The notes: generated from the letters alone by a model not told the origin. Shown: positions 1-11,034, counted from the stretch's first letter. The stretch: DNA of 64,000 bases from Pomacea canaliculata (GCF_003073045.1 NC_037590.1:37750751-37814750), one strand, 5' to 3'. Program-made: numbers and translations.

Positions 1-194
1 AACGACCGAGGAAAAAAAATAAAAATAGAGAGGATAGAGCGCGCGCGCACTCGAGAAAGAGCTCCCTCACTGAGCCTGAGCAGGACGACAGTTAATTGTA
101 AGGATGGCTTGATGGTAGTGTGTGAAAAGTCACTGATAAGGAATAGATGACAGCAAGGTAGTCCATCCATGGTGCCTGGCATACAGAGCAATTG

Positions 195-270
195 CATTCG
201 CCCCAGGGGGGATCCCCATCCACGACCTTCGTTACCTCGGATAACAAGCCTTACCACCGAGCTACACCTC
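195..270 (-). repeat. tRNA-Ala-like SINE head or degenerate tRNA pseudogene
   Basis: Read on the minus strand, this stretch starts with GGTGTAGCTCGGTGGTAAGG, which resembles the 5' half and A box of tRNA-Ala. About 35 bases later comes a degenerate B box (GGTCGTGGATGGGGATCCC). The anticodon arm does not form a clean stem and the acceptor ends do not pair well. A tRNA-derived SINE head or decayed tRNA is therefore more likely than a working tRNA gene. It is a different family from the SINE copies at 2.3, 13.3 and 34.0 kb. Confidence 0.45.
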
Positions 271-1871
271 CCCTATCCTGCAGTCACTGTAAAGGGGAAC
301 AGATATAGAGGATGGGGGCGCTAAAAAGGAAGGGAAACATTAGAATGCATAGAGTAGTCCTGGCACGGTTACATCAGGCATGACATTTTGAAGACCACTG
401 CGTATTACATTGACCCGTGGAGTATTTGCACAACAAAAACTGCGCAAAAATATACAGCTACACCGCAAAAACAGACAAAATCACAAAGAGCAAACGCGTG
501 CACGCATAAAATAAAAGATAGAACGAGAGCCAACTCATGCGTGCACGCACAGAATCAGATGAAGCAAATGCTGTTGGAGGAAATGAGGAAAGTAGCATGT
601 TAACCTTTCTAGGTATTAGCTATAATTATATAGTTTGGAAATTTATTTAGGGATTGGTGAGGAGGAAGATTAAGGCAGGCTTGGGTTAATAATTCTTCCT
701 TGTTTTCAGACAATTGGTAAAGTTAACATAGCGAGTGTGTGTGTGAGTGAGCATTTGTGAACGTCTCACCATTTGACTTGTAGAAGCGCATTGAGACAGA
801 TCATATGGCAATGATATAGATGATAATCATGACGATAATACAAATGTACTACCACTGCTATTGATACTACTATAGCAGCGCAACTGTAACTTAGTTCAGT
901 ATCAATTCACCGATCCCTTTAAATAGTGTTTGGAGATTTCCCAACCGCTTACATTGAAAGCAGGAGTGCAAACACACTTCTTCAAGGCTGCCTAGGTCCT
1001 ATAGTCACAACGGAAAACACTCATGTTTATTGCCTTCAACGAACATGCCAGTTTTTTTTTTCTTTTTAAAGAAGGAGCTAGTCTTTAGAATAAGTAACAG
1101 GTTTCTCAGTCCTTGAGTTTACAAACCATGTTCCTCGGGCTATATTCATACAGAGCATGGGGGTCAAAGAGCAAACATGTAGGGACGAGTGCCAAGGGGA
1201 TTCCCCTCCCACTCCACCCTGCACAAACACACTGACTTACACGCTAACCCACATCCCGCCACACTCAGTCGTCAGTGTCCGCTTCCTTGTGTGGGACCTA
1301 CACTGGCAAAGGTTGTTGTCTATACTGTTGTTGTGGTCGCTGAGTGTGCGGGAAAGTCTCCTTGGGTAACTTCCTACATTCTTAGTCTAGCATGGATGGA
1401 TGGTGGGTGCGTATGTGTGTGTGTGCGCGCAACTTTGTAGAAGCTTTGAAGGCGACGGATTAGACTGTATGACATTAGCTTTGTCATCTATTGATTCATT
1501 TATTAATCCTATGGCAGGGATCAGTTTACAACCGGTTATGCCGGTCCGCTGGTACTAGTCTGTCAGGTGGGAATGGGGGAAGGGGTAGGATAAACAACTG
1601 CATAGACGGAGCTGCTTACAGGCTCGCCACATGCATGTGTTCACTCGTGCCAGCAATTCCTGTATCGTGCATTCTTTCTCGTTTCACAGTTTTTCCTTCT
1701 GTCCTTCTCGGCGTCGTCTTTCCTTCAAAGAAGAAGGGGCTGGGTTAGGTGCTCGTGTGGTTAATAAGTCTCATGGTTGTGTAGTTTTGGTATTGTTAAT
1801 TATTTTCTTTCAAAAGGGATTTGACTAGAAATTGAATCTGTTCTTTGGCCCAGAGCAGTAAGGGCCCTTGT
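271..1871. other. non-coding stretch, no gene recognised
   Basis: The short open frames here have no recognisable domains, biased composition or splice-supported ends. The sequence is AT-rich with short homopolymers and GT-rich patches near 740 and 1420. Nothing else stands out. Confidence 0.5.
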
Positions 1872-2286
1872 TTATTCCACACCCTGATTGAGAAGCTGGT
1901 GACTCTCTTCCTTACGACTGCTTAAGGCTGTCTCGAAGTCTTTCCGTAGTAACGATAGGTGTGCAGGTTCTTTGCTTGTAGTCTTATTGTTCTGGAAGAC
2001 ATTAGTGCCTGTCATCTGCTCAAAGTTGTACAGGTCATTGCAATATTCAGTCCATCGACTTAGTGAACCAGTCTCCTTAACTGACTTTATCCCTTTCCTG
2101 ATGTTGCAGTTTTGGAAGCTGTTTCGGGACTGCTGTTTTCTCTTTCTTCTTCTTTGACCTGATCTCCTTTGGTTCTTTTTCTTCCCTCTTTCTCGTTTGG
2201 TCACAGAGATCTAGGATATCATTTGTGAGCCAGAGCTGTTTCTTCTTACTTTGCCTCCCTAGAACCTGAGCGGTCCGGTGGCGCAA
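1872..2286 (-). mobile_element. LINE ORF2 fragment (non-LTR retrotransposon), broken
   Basis: On the minus strand two overlapping frames join into one degenerate stretch of LINE ORF2. The first part reads VLGRQSKKKQLWLTNDILDL followed by CDQTRK, and the second reads RKGIKSVKET and then SRWTEYCNDLYNFE. These match the segment between the endonuclease and reverse transcriptase of animal LINEs, where the usual order is a VLGRQ-KK-PWVT-ILDLCD block, an IRKG-K-AKE block and then a RWTEYC-DLYN block. The reading frame shifts once between about 2110 and 2200. The sequence between the KE and RWTEYC blocks is shorter than usual, implying an internal deletion. The catalytic RT motifs are absent. It is a dead fragment with no function of its own. 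It continues to the right of the SINE at 2269-2461, where a TAKE-like tail is in frame with VLGRQ. Confidence 0.75.
2257..2268. repeat. left target-site duplication of SINE (CCCTAGAACCTG)
   Basis: The 12-mer CCCTAGAACCTG here is repeated exactly at 2462-2473, directly flanking the SINE. On the minus strand it encodes part of the LINE QVLGR motif, so the SINE landed inside the LINE fragment. Confidence 0.8.
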
Positions 2287-2461
2287 CGGTTAGCGCTGTT
2301 AGCGCCTGTCATCAATACAGTGAAGGTTGGCTGCCCTGAGTTCATTTCTCGTCTCGGGCACGCTGTTCTTTCTCTGTTAAGGCATCTGTTTACAGGGCTG
2401 GCTGCTTGCCGTAATATAACCTAAGCTGCTGACACGGCGTAAAACACAATTCCCCCCCCCC
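2269..2461 (+). mobile_element. tRNA-derived SINE, full-length copy
   Basis: About 190 bp with an A-box-like GGTGGCGCAACGGTTAGCG near the start and a degenerate B box (GAGTTCATTTCTCG) about 45 bases later. A body follows, and the 3' end CGGCGTAAAACACAATTC is followed by a C-run. It is flanked by an exact 12-bp direct repeat at 2257-2268 and 2462-2473, the mark of LINE-type target-primed insertion. Two further copies of the head are on the minus strand at 13295-13383 and 34010-34084. The family was not named from memory. Confidence 0.8.
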
Positions 2462-2473
2462 CCCTAGAACCTG
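2462..2473. repeat. right target-site duplication of SINE (CCCTAGAACCTG)
   Basis: Exact copy of the 12-mer at 2257-2268. The minus-strand sequence immediately to the right reads TAKELQT in frame with the QVLGRQ motif of the LINE, showing that the LINE fragment was split by the SINE. Confidence 0.8.
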
Positions 2474-2529
2474 GGTTTGAAGCTCCTTGGCAGTCGGAGG
2501 AGATCAAGTTGGTTACGGAGCAAATTACA

Positions 2530-4505
2530 GGTCTCGGCTATTATTCACGCTCCAGTCACCGGATAGTGAATATTCGTCCTTATTGCTGTCCTTACGACCT
2601 TCTGACTTATAACGGGAGGTAACGCCTTTTGTGGCTGTGCACTCCCTTACAAATTCGAAATTAGACATGCTGCAAAACGTACGGACCTAACCCTGAGGGC
2701 AAACATTTCTGCCACCGGAGATTCGCCGATGACTTGGGCAAATTTCATCTCGATTTTAAATTTCTGATCACATTCCAGCACATCCCAGGTGGTTAGTGAG
2801 ACCTGAGCCCTCTCTCGTTTTACGCATGCGCTGTGTGGAATCTTCCCCAAGTCGACGGGAAATCCCTGGCGGTCCGCAGATATCAGTTGAAGGTACATGT
2901 GTCCTGAGACATCTGACCCCTGTGGCTTACTGTCTCCAGTGCAATTATATCATACCACAACTTTACCACTACTTAGTCGTGTGTCAGTAGAATACAAAAT
3001 CCTTGATTTTGTCCTTTAGATAGCTGCATCTAATTGTTTTCATAATTGTTCATCTTATTTTCTAAACGAGAGTATAGCGAGGTCGTCAATATATTTACTG
3101 ATTTCAATCTAATTAAACAATTTTATAGTGATCCCTCCCTTTCCGATCACGGGTGTCATAAAAAAAAAAAAAGCTTGTAAAAGGGAGCAAAAATCTTCGG
3201 TAATGTTTACTTTTTACGATGCACACTTACGTACATATTTATTTAACACATCACTAGGCAATCTCTATTTACATTATGACATTTGAAATAGAAGTCTCTA
3301 GTCTATAACATTCTATTCTTTCCACATAACCATTATTCAGTGTACTTTTACAGTTTGCTCGCACTTTAAAAAAAAACCAAAACCGTAAAATAAAATGGCA
3401 ACTGAATCGCTATCACATATACATTTGTAGTTTATGCATACCCGGGTGTGTCCTATTATCGTCCCAGGATGCGTGCAACAGACATAAGTAGGGATTACAC
3501 ATCATCGCTTTTAATTAAGTGTTCTTCCTGATTTGAGGAACTTATGCTCATCATGAGCGTGTGAAGAGACTGATAGAGCGAGATCAGATATCGGGTTCCG
3601 GTAAGTGCCAGTGTATGTTTAGACTAGGTTTTTACCCGGGTCGTCTAGGTGCTATTTCTGAAGTGAAAAAAGATAATTTAGCTTAATCCCCGAAGCACAC
3701 AGTCCTTCACATGTTTTTGGTGAGACTTTAAAAGTTATCTCCAGTTTATTTATCTGTGTAGTGGCTTAGCAACCTACGCTCATCCAGTGATGCGGAAGTG
3801 TTGCTGTTGTAGCCTTCTTCTGAAACTATGACACAGCTCTGGTATATCACACTTCTCTCTATATATATATATCAGGGGTGCGCCCTATAGCATGCACTGC
3901 ATACTACGACACTATGAAATTTTTTAAAAATTCCTAACTATATCAGAATCATGATATTCAGACTGACGATTTATGAAAGTTTATTTGAAGCCTTACAAGC
4001 AATTACACTGAGATAATTCTATGTGGGTATCACCCTGTCTTGTTGACAAGTGTTTATTTACCCCGGGGAAACATGACAACAAGACAACAGGACCGGTCTT
4101 CACAAGACCAGAGACAGTCGGGTAGCCGAAGCAAGAATCTTAGGCGACGAGAAATCATCGGTCCCTTTGCAGATACCATCATCAGACGATCGTCAGGCTT
4201 GCTGATTCAGGTGTTAGGCTGGCACGACGATGGCAAAACATTTTCACACGAAACAGAGCAGTTTCTTTACCCTGGGAATAGGGATAACCTTGTGGTAGTG
4301 ATATCACCGATGATATTGATGTAAGCATGAACATTGAGATCATGCAAACTTTTGTGGAACACTCATGAACGCTCACATTACCTTCTTGAGACTCATGAAC
4401 ACCGAACATGCATTCATATCTGCTAGTGAACAGACCTATTGACTGCTGGGTCTTCAAATATGTTTTGAAAACCTAATGAAACAGAAAAGAAGACCACACA
4501 CTTAC
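2530..4505. other. non-coding stretch
   Basis: AT-rich with short A and AT runs (about 3160, and 3861-3870). A plus-strand open frame at 4073-4324 (Arg/Gln-rich) has no recognised domain and no clear splice context, so it is not called as a gene. Confidence 0.45.
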
Positions 4506-4607
4506 TGAGAAAGATTTCTTTCGCGACAGTAATCGGCTGGCCATCTTCCTGAAGGACACGGACTTTCTGTTGCCCTTGCGATCGTCTGGTTGCTGTTGAT
4601 GAGACAT
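4506..4607 (-). CDS. First coding exon A (basic RKSVSFRKMASRLL N-terminus)
   Basis: The minus-strand ATG at 4607 opens 34 codons that end exactly at a strong donor, TCA|GTAAGT, in phase 0. The peptide is hydrophilic: a Gln/Asp-rich start, then RKSVSFRKMASRLLSRKKS, a basic amphipathic stretch with an RKxS phosphosite-like motif. Fourteen bases upstream of the ATG is a good acceptor (TTATCTACAG at about 4622), so a 5' non-coding exon may precede it. Exon B at 10358-10468 encodes a clearly related peptide with the same exon phase. Nothing further downstream in this gene lies in the window, because the minus strand runs off the left edge. The protein family was not recognised. Coding status rests on the paralogue, the donor and the phase agreement. 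Confidence 0.6.
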
Positions 4608-5392
4608 CGCAGCACAAGGACCTGTAGATAATATGGCAGCACAGCCAGCAGTCGTCGACCTGAGCCCTAGTGATGGGCAGACTCACTTATGCGGAAGTCG
4701 AAGCTGAGAGCATCCTAGTTTGGACATGTCGAGTACAATCACCGGAAAGACGTATCGATCTGAGTGATTTGTATTCACTTTCAAGGAAATTGAGGGCAAG
4801 GAAGAACTTTTCGTATGACAATTCTTGAAGCTACGAGGTGAGAACGAGCGCAAATCTTTTAAGTCTGAAGAACAAAAAAAAAAAAAAAAGAGCAGATCGC
4901 AGGCAAAGCATCGATAAGTAGATAATGTCAGAAATAAATTCCATCAGTTGGCCTACGCATGATATTTTTGCTCGACAGGACTCGTACCGGAAATCGCCCA
5001 CACAGACTTTCGTACTAAATCGCTCATTTGCTCATGCGCGCGCATACAAATAAACACAAGGAAAGTAGTAAGCACAGGGAGACATTCATTTTTTTATCTC
5101 TCTCACTTGCTTCTTTTTTCTCCCAGACAAACGATGAATACACTGGCAATCAGACAGACTGACAAAAATAAAAATGGTGAGTGTGACAAACACAGCGTCC
5201 AACACATGCTAAACTCTGTGTCCACACGTGTTTGTTCACTCAATAAATTACGAAGACCTGTCATGGGTTTCTCGTTCTTATTATCAGGAGGGTTTAATTT
5301 TTTTTGTTAGGTCATATGGGTCATAAGATAATTTAAAATACAAAGTAAAAAAGACAAAACACAACAGTGTGTTTTGTCATTCGTCTTTTAGG

Positions 5393-6218
5393 TACAGTGG
5401 AACCTCGGTTAGCGAACGCCTCGGATAGCGAACGCCTCTGATAACGAACAAAAATTTCGTCCAAAATTTGTCTCGGATAGCGAACAAAATTTCGGATAAC
5501 GAACAGCCACATGAACTACACGTGACCGACCAGCATGTCATCGTTCGTGCTCGAGACACAGTTACGATCGGTCGTTCCTTATCTGTGAGCATCCTTCTTA
5601 TTTAGTGATTTTTGTGCTTTATTTTAATAAGATAATCCTCAATCATGGCTCCAAAGAGCAAATAATAGTAGTGAGGTAATGACAAGGAAGCGGCCAACAA
5701 TTGAATTGAAAAAGGAAATGATTTCAAAGTATGAAGGTGGCATGCGTCTGTCGGATATGTGATGTATTACCCAAGAGTTTTACAAAAATGGCAGACGGAA
5801 CAGACACTGGACAAGTTTTTACCTTTAACCTCAAAGCTACAGAAAAGGAAGTTATCCCCGATTTTATAATGTCACGTGTGCTCATGGAGGGGGAATCAAA
5901 GCAGTAATTCCACCCTTTCCTCCCCACACCTGCTTCCACCCACGCCGTCAAAACAGAAAGTTTTCTGATGTTTAAATGCTTTCGTTAATGTTTTTATGTT
6001 TATTTAATTCCATTTATATTGCATTATAACTGTTCTCATTAAAACAAACACCTATATAGCCTGTAACTTTCAAATATTAGCGAGTCAACAGGGGCTGGGA
6101 ACCCATTAAATCTATTTCCTTTATTTCTTATGGAAAAAATTGTTTCGGATAACGAACATTTCGGATAACGAACAGCTTTCCAGAACGGATTAAGTTCGTT
6201 AACCGAGGTTCCGCTGTA
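5393..6218 (+). mobile_element. Tigger-like Tc1/mariner-superfamily element, non-autonomous
   Basis: An 822-bp element (5395-6216) lies between TA dinucleotides (5393-5394 and 6217-6218), the target duplication of this superfamily. The left end begins CAGTGGAACCTCGGTTAGCG and the right end, reversed, CAGCGGAACCTCGGTTAACG, so the terminal inverted repeats differ at two positions in 20. Inside each end are repeated GGATA(A/G)CGAAC motifs. An ATG at 5645 starts MAPKSK and then meets stops. A second frame at 5679-5762 reads TRKRPTIELKKEMISKYEGG, matching the CENP-B-type helix-turn-helix start of Tigger/pogo transposases. The catalytic DDE part is missing. It is therefore a deletion derivative that would need a transposase supplied in trans. 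Confidence 0.85.
5645..5762 (+). pseudogene. Tigger transposase N-terminus remnant (CENP-B-type HTH)
   Basis: MAPKSK at 5645 is followed at once by stop codons. The continuing homologous text is in another frame from 5679 and contains RKRPTIELKKEMISKYEGG then MRLSDM before a stop at 5760-5762. This is the first helix-turn-helix of the DNA-binding region of Tigger-type transposases. The rest of the transposase is deleted and no catalytic residues remain. Confidence 0.75.
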
Positions 6219-6649
6219 CCTACTTTATCACACACTCACTTCCTCTCACTCCTTCCATCTAATAAATGTCCAGTTTCTTGTCCAGTTTGTCGTGGACTAC
6301 TCGAGCTTTTTGTTAACTATTTCCACATAATAGTTATGACAATACTGATTAGATCACGAATTGTAACAGATAAATCCATCCTCATCCGCTTTTGGCTCTT
6401 CTTTTATTCTTTTTGTTGGTTAACTGGTAGGTCGGCTGGTTGGTTCGCACAGAAAAAACAGAAAGTTTCTTAACGCTTGAAGTGTTTTAGATTGTTGAGA
6501 TATAGCCGTGTCGTTTTAGTAACAGAAAAGTGTTAAGAAATAAAACCATCTGGTTTAGAGAACTGTTGCTACCTCCCACTACGCCCCCATCTTTACTAAT
6601 ACCACGAACGAATATCCCTGGGCTGCTGGCAAACGATTTTTTTTCCAGT

Positions 6650-6755
6650 TAACTACTAAAACGAGGCATGATACAAGAGGGCTTCCGGTTTATTCACATT
6701 TCAGATTAATTACTAAAACGAGGCATGTGACGACAAAGCTTCCGGTTTAGTCATA
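6650..6755. repeat. ~55-bp imperfect tandem duplication
   Basis: Two adjacent units share ACTAAAACGAGGCATG and CTTCCGGTTTA(T/G)TCA: about 6650-6700 and 6706-6755. No coding potential is evident. Confidence 0.7.
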
Positions 6756-6759
6756 TTCT

Positions 6760-8037
6760 TTGTTGAGGCTCGCCGAGACTAACAGCGGAGAACTTCGCAA
6801 GAGCTTAGCGTTGGTCTTGGCAGACAGACAACAATCCACCTATACCCATCCATGCTACTACAAATTATATATCTTAACAACTGCTGTTACTTCTACTGTT
6901 AGGACGGTTAAAGGGACCACATGGCTGTTCCATTCATTTTAGTAGAAAATCTGCTTAACATTGTCTACAGTCATTTTTTCTTCTGTTCGTCGAGATAATT
7001 GCTATGAAACATTTACGGTGTCATGAGGTCAGGTATAACAAAAACAAACGATAAGGAAATGCATAGGGAAATACATAAGAAACTGCCTGTCACGCAAAGG
7101 ATAAAGTTGCTGTTGAGTTGACACCCCCACCCCACTCACACACACACGCATGCGCGCGCGGGCACGCTCACTATAGACCACCTAGTTCACATCGAGGTAG
7201 GCCAGCTTCTTGAAAAAAGGAAGTGTATAGTTCTATGGTGTCTATAATTAGTATTCTCAATACCCAGGGACAGTCTACACAATCTATGTTCTGCGCTTCA
7301 CTAATGTTTGACAACTAGAGAGAAAATGGACTAAATGATATTTACTTTTAGTGTTATTTTTTTTTCTGTAACATCTGTTTGAGTTTAAGGCGCTGAAATT
7401 TGTGTAGTACATAAATAATGAACTGCAAAGTGCTTTCAAACTACTCTTTTCATACAAAATGTCTATGCTATTTAAGATATTCAGAGGAATGTAGGTAGGG
7501 TGTAGGAATCTACCAAGTTTGGTCGACCTGGGGCCGAAGTTACGAAGGGGGGCTAAACGTTGCCAGATAGAGAAATCAGAAAGTAGAGAAACCAGAAGCA
7601 GGTGGCTTACCTCCGAAGCTGTTTCCAGATCCGACAAAAAAATACTTTATGTTAATTTACCGTAGAGCATCTTTGCCACTCCATTGTAACTACATCCCCA
7701 GGGTAAGGATATAGCTGAGGTGTCCGCTTTATGATTACGGAGACAATACACATGTCCTTCAGTCCTCCAAGTTGCCCTAAGGCAACGATTTACCTTCTCT
7801 AAGGTCCCAAAAAAGGGACCGAGGGTTCCAAATACCCGTGAATCGAAATGATAGTAGAGATTATTTACTCTTTTTAAGTAAACAAAGTAGGCATAGCGAG
7901 CGACTGTTCGCATACTGTGATCAGAAAAGAGTCGGTATTAGCTCTACTTGTCCTTTATTCGGGGTGGAGGACGGGTGGATGTTGTAAAAATGAGGATTAA
8001 GAGAGGGCAGGCATGCCTCGTTTATACGTCCACTCAC
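6760..8037. other. non-coding stretch
   Basis: Contains a CA/CG-rich microsatellite patch near 7137-7165. A minus-strand open frame at 7284-7637 has no recognised domain and no supporting splice sites. No gene called. Confidence 0.4.
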
Positions 8038-8109
8038 TGTCGAACGTGAGGTCGTCAGTAGAACAGTGACTGCCATAGGGGCTGCCAAAAGCAAGAGTTT
8101 AAGCAACAT
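8038..8109 (-). CDS. Candidate first exon encoding a signal peptide
   Basis: The minus-strand ATG at 8109, in the context CACAATGT, starts 24 codons: a short leucine-rich n/h region (MLLKLLLLAAP), a further hydrophobic stretch, then Thr/Ser residues. It ends at the strong donor ACA|GTGAGT in phase 0. This has the form of a first exon carrying a signal peptide of a secreted or membrane protein. No partner exon was found to the left, so the mature protein is unknown. If the donor is not used, the frame stays open to 62 codons. The call rests only on the signal-like sequence and donor. Confidence 0.35.
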
Positions 8110-9520
8110 TGTGGAAAGCCACTAGAGTTTAACAACAGCGGCTCGTTTGACACTGTTAGCCACTCGGCTTATCTTGGGCTTGCAAAGGCACATGTTGTGA
8201 CCATGAAGCAGGGAAGAGTGGATGCAATCATAAAACACTGAATAAATGGATACCGTCATCAAGGTGGGAAGGAGGACTGCCGTCACTAACTGTTCTTCGT
8301 TCACCTGTCCCCCCACACGAGCACGTGTGAATGTGAAGTGACAATTTCCGGAGACAAACACTAAAGTGACATGTACCCTAATCGGAGAAATCTTTCATGC
8401 CCACGAAGTACAAAGATCAAATTGAGGCTTTATCTTTCCAAACACAGGAAACAGGAAGCCTAAAGCTGCCTTCACACAGCTGAAATAAATGCTTTCAATT
8501 TAAGGCTGAAACATGGGGGATCAAGAGCCCGACTGGGAGGAAACAACTGTCTGTTAATTAAAGTTGAATAAACTATTTGCTTCAAAGTGCAATTTTATTA
8601 ATACTGTTAGAAATTGTTTGACTCGTATTTCTTTCTTGGCTAAGACTTTCTCTCATTCGGTTCAGTTCGGGCTTGTGATGAACAACAACAACAATCACTT
8701 TTGTATATTTTTTCGTCACCTTTCATATTCTGAGCGTTTTGCGCACCTCGTTCACGAGTAATGTTTCGTATCTAAACTGTGTGGCAGGTTTTGGCGATAT
8801 GCTCGCAAGAACTCTTTCGAGAGCGGATGTCACAAACATTATCTCAGCTACAGACACCATTTGTTTTTTCCTTGGACATCACAGGTGTGTTCGTTGTCTA
8901 GCGCGGTCCCCACCACGACCATATGATGGAGAAATATGGAAGCTTATCATCTCCTCTGTGGTGAGCACTACTCCCCCGTATCTATGAAAGAAGTGACTGC
9001 GGGTTATCATGTAGACAGCAGGAAGAAGCAGTTTGCTAGAGATGTTGTCAGACTTTATCGCGCCTAGTCAGCGCTTTGTTCAAATGTAAACAGCCAGCCA
9101 GTCGCGATATACTGCCCAAACCTTATTTATGGGGCATCCTCAATGTCGAGCTCTTTGGTGTTCTGAGTGTGTCAATAATTTACAACAATGCTCGAGAGTC
9201 TGTTCTTGTGTGAAATTTTAAACAAGAGCATGTACCCGTGTTATCTTCCTCACGACCGCCTGGAGAATATTACACAATATCAACCTTTTAAGGATACACA
9301 TTCTATAGATTAATCATCTATATGGCGTATTTCTGTGTACCCAGCTAAGACCCAATGCGATATACCACCAAGAATCATGAAGAGGGAAGGAAGACAGGTT
9401 TACTATCACACAGAAAAAAGCACACCATCGTGTCACATGTCACAAATGTCTGTTTGAATAGTGAACAGTTCAGTCAAACAAAATTTGTATGAAACAGCCG
9501 CCTGTACTATGAACCATCAG

Positions 9521-9730
9521 TGAAGCTATACCAAGATGCTATGTGATGCGGTCTGTTCTTACAACTGTAGATGTACATTTATAAGTGAAGCTATATCAAG
9601 ATGTGCAACAATGCAATCTGTTCCTTTGATGAAAGTGGAAACTGAACAAAGTTACTGTGTGACAGGGGTAGGTTGTTATAACTCTAAGTGTACACTTATA
9701 AGTGACGATACACAAAGATGTACAGTATAA
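9521..9730 (+). repeat. Diverged tandem repeat encoding a duplicated Cys-rich motif
   Basis: The unit AGTGAAGCTATAyCAAGATG recurs at about 9520 and 9580, with a more diverged AGTGACGATACACAAAGATG at about 9701. An open frame across it (9536-9730) has two related Cys motifs, YNCRCTFISEAISRC and YNSKCTLISDDTQRC. This may be a decayed coding repeat or a simple genomic tandem repeat. There are no splice sites good enough to decide. Confidence 0.45.
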
Positions 9731-9938
9731 AGTTTAGTAGCATCATATCCAACAGCAAAGCCGATCAAAGGGTGAGACACGGCAGTCTACTTGTGAGACA
9801 AAGGCTTATAAGGAAACCTTGCATCACAATACAATAGTCTGTTCTCGTGAAAAACAATGAGCCTGCACTTCTCTCACTTCCGTATATCTGTCTTGTCTAG
9901 TTTGCCCTTCTTGCCCTCTCAAGCATCGATACATACAT

Positions 9939-10020
9939 ACAGCAGGATATCCTCAAACAACAGGATCTCCCTAAATAGCGCGACATTCCCAAACAGCACG
10001 AGATTCCCAGACAGCACGAT
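9939..10020 (+). repeat. 18-bp minisatellite, 4.5 copies
   Basis: Four consecutive 18-bp units begin at 9939, 9957, 9975 and 9993, with a partial fifth at 10011. Unit forms include ACAGCAGGATATCCTCAA and ACAGCACGAGATTCCCAG. Because 18 is a multiple of three, the surrounding open frame (9857-10270) reads a degenerate hexapeptide repeat, but no other sign of coding was seen. Confidence 0.8.
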
Positions 10021-10357
10021 TATAATGATGCGAAGTGAGAAAACAGGGAAACAGAGAAGTTATGTGAGTCTGCGAAGATGTCAGACATCGACAAAAACTA
10101 AACAGCGATTATGGCATCTTACGGTGGATATAACAGACGCGGGGACTGTAGGCGGTAAACAAACAAATAAACAAGGTTGTATTTATACAGACCACCACTC
10201 GTGCCGCATGGTGAACGAGAGAACTAGTATGGTAGACAACTCACGGCAACAAAGAAAACAGCGGTTGTAGCCTCATGTGACCACCGTACTTGCTGATGGT
10301 TCACATTGATGCACAAACGTTATCAACCGGCATGCATGAAGGGAGGTGACTACTTAC

Positions 10358-10468
10358 GGCTCGTGTCTTCTTCCGAGTCAACAGACGGGTGGCCATTTTT
10401 TTCAACGACACCGACTTCCGGCTGGGCTTTGGATGCGCCGTACCCTGCGTACCCTGGCTGGTAGACAT
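10358..10468 (-). CDS. First coding exon B, related to exon A at 4.5 kb
   Basis: The minus-strand ATG at 10468 opens 37 codons ending at the consensus donor GCC|GTAAGT in phase 0. After a Gly/Thr/Gln-rich start comes RKSVSLKKMATRLLTRKKT, which aligns without gaps to the exon A core: 13 of 19 residues are identical and the rest are conservative. Both exons are first exons with the same phase and strand, about 6 kb apart. The simplest model is alternative promoters with mutually exclusive first exons spliced to shared downstream exons left of the window. A tandem gene pair is the alternative. The open frame extends upstream without an ATG to about 10600. The family is unknown; the basic amphipathic core could bind membrane or calmodulin, or be a kinase site (inference). 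Confidence 0.6.
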
Positions 10469-11034
10469 GGCGGTGGGTATATGTCCGAACTGATGAGAGC
10501 AGCCCCGATGTGCTCCGGGTCTGGCTGGCTTTTCACATGAAAACGAAGCGCCCGTCCGGCCTAGTTGAGGCCTGAAGTTGAACAGGAACAGTCCACTGTC
10601 CAATGGGCCGTCACGGGATTGAGGAAATTAAAACAGAAAAGTTAAACTTCCCGCAAGAGATATCTTTAATCTCAGAGCCCCTTGTGCAATCTACTAGAGT
10701 AAGCAGAGTGAACAATTTTGAATTGTGACCTCTCGAATAGACGAATAAAAAAAGAAAAAAAAAATCCTGAAATCAAAGCGTATTTACATAATTTTTATAA
10801 TTTTTCAAAACTAAAAGGTTATTAGATTTTATGCGTCTCTTTTAAGTCGTGGATGAGTTTGAGGGAATGAACTGTATGTGTAGTCTCGCTAGTTTTATGT
10901 CGAGCTTCATTAGTAGTCTAGTCCAATCCTGTCAAACAGTCTTAAAAATTTATAAAAAAAAAACTAATAATACCCAAAATGTATGCAAGCATTATATGCG
11001 CACATGCAGTAATTCACTTACACATACACGTTCA

